In this document: one piece after another, positions 5,981 to 8,247 of the stretch
Layout of the letters: every line of letters begins with the position of its first letter
Position numbering within the stretch: the first letter of the stretch is position 1
NCBI GenBank assembly: GCA_031177445.1
Contig: JAPSGP010000110.1
Coordinates: 1 to 8,247 of the forward strand
From: Acidimicrobiia bacterium
GTDB taxonomy: Bacteria > Actinomycetota > Acidimicrobiia > IMCC26256 > JACDBD01
Length of the DNA: 8,247 nt
Direction of reading: 5' to 3'
Made by a program: the position numbers and the translations under genes
The notes under the pieces: model-generated
Told to the model about the DNA's origin: nothing
The model's input: the letters and a program-made list of their open reading frames with translations, nothing else
The model's database searches: none

Positions 5981-5986
5981 TCGGCT

Positions 5987-7126
5987 GTGTCGGATCCGGC
6001 GCATCCGTTCGGACGCGAGCTCGTTCCACCCGCGGCGCGATACGTCGAAGCGGCGATCCCGGTCAGCCTGGCGATCGCGGTCAGCGTCCAGCGCGATGCG
6101 CTCGTCCCGCTGCGGTGGCCGGCGTTGGTCGCTGGGCTTGCGGCATTGCCGTGGATCGTGGGCCTCGTCGTCGACCTCGACCACCCGTTCCGCCGGCTCG
6201 TGTGCGCCGTACTCGTACTCGGCGCAGTTGCCGGGCTCGTCGTCGACCCGGTCGAGATCGACATGGTGCCGTTCTTCCTCGTGTTCCTCGTCGCCCACGA
6301 CGCCCTCGTGGCACCGCGGTGGGAGAGCTCACTTGTATTCGGCGCCTCGATCGCGCTCATGGTCGGCGTCGACCTCTCGAATCGCTACGACGGCGCGTTC
6401 GTCTGGATCCTCGGACTCCTCTTCAGCTGGGCGGGCGGGATCGCGGTCCGGTCGCAGTTTCAGCTCGCCTCCAACCTGGCGACGGCGCAATCGGAGCTCG
6501 CGGACCGCGCCGTCGAGGAGGAGCGCCAGCGCATCGCGCGCGAGATCCATGACGTTGTCGCGCACACGCTCTCCGTCACGATGCTCTACATCACCGGTGC
6601 ACGGCTGGCAATACGCCGTGACCCGGCCGAGGCGGAGGAGGCGCTCCTCGCCGCCGAGCGGATGGGTCGGGAGAGCCTGGTGGAGATCCGCAGGACCGTA
6701 GGGCTGCTCGCGCCCGGGACGAGCGGGACCGAGTCGCCCATGCCGTCGGCAGCCGACGTTCCCGATCTCGTGGAGGAGTTCCGTGCCGCCGGGCTCGACG
6801 TCGACCTCACCCTCGTCGGCGACGTCGCGACGCTCGCACCGGCGACGGGCCTCGCGCTGTACCGGATCGCGCAGGAGTCGCTGACCAACGTGGCAAAGCA
6901 CGCAGCGGGGACACGCGCGTCGCTGACCATCCGCGCCGAGGCTGACCAGGTGTCGTTGCAGGTGCGGAACCCCGTCGTCGACGCCACGCGCGCGAACGGG
7001 ACGGGCCTCGGAGTCCGGGGCATGCGCCAGCGCGCCGAGCTGCTCGGGGGTACGTTCCGAGCCGAGCCGGGCGACGGCGGCTGGACGGTCGAGACCCGGA
7101 TCCCGCGGATCACGACCGACGCATGA
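5987..7126 (+). CDS. NarL-type (HPK7) sensor histidine kinase
   Basis: 379 residues from the GTG at 5987. The N-terminal ~155 residues contain about six hydrophobic segments (roughly 23-34, 44-62, 71-87, 93-109, 115-131 and 137-154) with short loops and no large outer domain, so it probably senses a membrane or intracellular cue. A coiled linker (161-182) leads to the dimerisation/phosphoacceptor helix REIHDVVAHTLSV with His188 as the phosphorylated residue. The ATPase domain has its N-box in ESLTNVAKHA (Asn301) and its glycine box in NGTGLGVRGM (337-346). The usual DxG motif before it is replaced by RNPVVD (327-332), a variant I believe occurs in actinobacterial members. It should phosphorylate the response regulator whose ATG overlaps its stop (ATGA). 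The signal is not deducible. GTG is chosen because of the leaderless -10 placement and because the reading is protein-like from there. Confidence 0.93.
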   Translation: MSDPAHPFGRELVPPAARYVEAAIPVSLAIAVSVQRDALVPLRWPALVAGLAALPWIVGLVVDLDHPFRRLVCAVLVLGAVAGLVVDPVEIDMVPFFLVFLVAHDALVAPRWESSLVFGASIALMVGVDLSNRYDGAFVWILGLLFSWAGGIAVRSQFQLASNLATAQSELADRAVEEERQRIAREIHDVVAHTLSVTMLYITGARLAIRRDPAEAEEALLAAERMGRESLVEIRRTVGLLAPGTSGTESPMPSAADVPDLVEEFRAAGLDVDLTLVGDVATLAPATGLALYRIAQESLTNVAKHAAGTRASLTIRAEADQVSLQVRNPVVDATRANGTGLGVRGMRQRAELLGGTFRAEPGDGGWTVETRIPRITTDA

Positions 7127-7782
7127 TCCGCGTCCTGCTCGTCGACGATCAGGAGCTGGTGCGCGTGGGTCTCCGTCGCATCCTGCACCCGGACGAAGGC
7201 TTCGACATCGTGGGGGAGTGCGCGAACGGGGCCGCAGCGATCGAGGCGGTCGACCGTCTCGACCCCGACGTCGTGGTCATGGACATCCGAATGAAGGGCA
7301 TGGACGGCGTGGAGGCGACGCGCCGTCTCCGTGCCCTGGGCGCGTCACCGCCGGTGCTCGTGCTCACGACGTTCGACGACGACGAGGTGCTCTCCGGGGC
7401 GCTCCGAGCCGGAGCCGCTGGATTCATCCTCAAGGACGCGCCCGGCGAGGACCTCATCCGGGCGACGCGGACCGTGGCGGAAGGTGAGGCGTGGCTCGAT
7501 CATTCGGTCACGGCCCGCGTGCTCGCGACCTACCGCAGCGTCTCGGCGCCGAGCGCCGACGCGACGGCTCGCGTGAAGGAGCTCTCGCCCCGAGAGCTCG
7601 ACGTCCTGCGGCTGATCGGCCGAGGCGCACTCAACGCCGAGATCGCCGACGCGCTGTTCGTGAGCGAGGCCACCGTCAAGAGCCACATCGGCCACATCTT
7701 CACGAAGCTGGATCTGCGCGACCGCGCCGCCGCGATCGTGTTCGCCTTCGACCACGGGCTGGTGGCGCCGCAAGCTGGTTAG
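7123..7782 (+). CDS. NarL/FixJ-family response regulator
   Basis: 219 residues. The receiver domain (1-120) has the acidic pair Asp8-Asp9, phosphorylation site Asp54 (VVMDIRMKGMDG), the conserved Thr at 82-83 and Lys104 in GFILKDAP. A linker of about 30 residues leads to a LuxR-type helix-turn-helix (about 153-215): ELSPRELDVLRLIGRG, NAEIADALFVSEATVKSHI with the recognition helix near 181-192. It is the partner of the overlapping histidine kinase and would bind DNA as a dimer when phosphorylated. No ribosome binding site precedes its ATG, so translation is probably coupled to the kinase. Its targets are unknown; the palindrome in the divergent region is one possibility. Its TAG stop overlaps the TAA stop of the convergent gene. 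Confidence 0.95.
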   Translation: MIRVLLVDDQELVRVGLRRILHPDEGFDIVGECANGAAAIEAVDRLDPDVVVMDIRMKGMDGVEATRRLRALGASPPVLVLTTFDDDEVLSGALRAGAAGFILKDAPGEDLIRATRTVAEGEAWLDHSVTARVLATYRSVSAPSADATARVKELSPRELDVLRLIGRGALNAEIADALFVSEATVKSHIGHIFTKLDLRDRAAAIVFAFDHGLVAPQAG

Positions 7783-8247
7783 CCTGCCCGCAGCTCCCGC
7801 AGGCGGTCGACGACGGCGGGCAGCGCGTCGAGGAACGACTCGACGTCCCTCGCGGTCGAGCTCCAGCCGACGCTCACTCGCAGCGAGTGGTCGGCGTCGA
7901 CCCCCATCGCCTCGAGGATCGGTGACGGCTCCAGCGCCTCGCTGGAACAGGCCGACCCCGAATGCACTGCGACCCCACGCTGGTCGAGGCCGAGGAGGAT
8001 CGGCTCGGCCTCGATCCCCTCGATACCGATGCAGACGAGGTGCGGCACCCGGTCGGCCGGGTCGCCGTAGCGGGCCACGCCGAGCACGCGCGCCGGCGCT
8101 TCGCTTCCGACGCGATCGGTGAGCGCGCGCTGGTGGGCGACCGCCTCGCGTTCTCGAGCCCGCCCCGGCGGGCGCGCTCCTGCGACCCACCCACGACGAA
8201 GGGCGGCAGGCGCAGGCCCCGACGCACGAGCAGCGCGCCCGCGCCCT
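7779..8247 (-). pseudogene. Cysteine desulfurase (NifS/IscS-like), 3' part, disrupted by frameshift/deletion
   Basis: The gene enters from the right edge. In one frame (8246 down to about 8147) it reads GAGALLVRRGLRLPPF and VVGGSQERARRGGLENA, the stretch that follows the PLP lysine and includes the conserved GGGQERG..GTEN-type motif. Then the frame changes: from about 8153 the second frame reads EREAVAHQRALTDRV, and later VAVHSGSACSSEALEPSPIL with the catalytic Cys (codon 7949-7947), ending at TAA 7781-7779. Compared with E. coli IscS as I remember it, some 15-25 residues that normally follow the Asn are missing at the junction. Intact family members take sulfur from cysteine, via a persulfide, for Fe-S clusters and tRNA thiolation. 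Here the product would be broken unless this is a sequence or assembly error; the catalytic region itself looks undamaged. The start and the PLP lysine are outside the window. Confidence 0.75.

Noticed and set aside
5124..6029. A 301-codon version of the VOC gene extending into the divergent region
   Set aside because: The first ~147 residues are Arg/Pro-rich with no domain, would cover the whole 96-residue gene in another frame and cross into the kinase gene start. The VOC fold starts right after ATG 5588.
5567..6298. Longer 243-codon version of the 96-residue gene
   Set aside because: The upstream part is antisense to the histidine kinase and its composition is artefactual. The domain begins just after ATG 5857.

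Overview
The window is GC-rich throughout, with strong G/C third-position bias, tightly packed genes, ATGA start/stop overlaps, GTG starts and two leaderless-looking promoters. Together with the protein families present, this suggests a high-GC actinobacterium. Some proteins resemble what I remember from Acidimicrobiia-type genomes, but the sequence alone does not fix the lineage. I see no rRNA, tRNA, CRISPR array, insertion sequence or phage gene.

Left part (1-4270, all minus strand, so read right to left): an ECF sigma factor (3562-4170), its membrane-anchored zinc-finger anti-sigma factor with a very large outer domain (1716-3572), a membrane-anchored M15 metallopeptidase (532-1719), and the 5' part of a Tat-exported, probably lipid-anchored amidohydrolase-family protein that leaves the window (1-494). 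The first three genes overlap one another, and the fourth lies about 40 bases further on. A candidate ECF-type promoter (4228-4254) sits before the sigma gene and suggests autoregulation. The cluster reads as a cell-envelope sensing and response module: an outer sensor domain restrains the sigma factor, whose own operon encodes a peptidoglycan-type peptidase and an exported hydrolase.

Middle part (4270-5857, minus strand): a short operon of a 96-residue degenerate cyclic-nucleotide-binding-like protein, a VOC-fold (glyoxalase/dioxygenase superfamily) protein and a GNAT-type acetyltransferase, all overlapping. Substrates cannot be read from the sequence.

Right part: from the divergent region 5858-5986 a NarL-type two-component system runs on the plus strand (histidine kinase 5987-7126, response regulator 7123-7782, 4-base overlap). 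Both divergent genes have a TAnnnT hexamer exactly 6 bases before the start codon, as in leaderless actinobacterial promoters. A 22-bp near-perfect palindrome covers the minus-strand promoter. The response regulator ends tail-to-tail, overlapping by 4 bases, with the 3' part of a cysteine desulfurase gene (7779-8247, minus). In this sequence that gene is broken by a frameshift with apparent loss of about 15-25 residues.

Most notable: the M15 peptidase carries what looks like a MacB/FtsX-type extracytoplasmic domain; a perfect 12-bp hairpin lies in the first codons or leader of the sigma gene; and the divergent leaderless promoters share a region with a palindrome.
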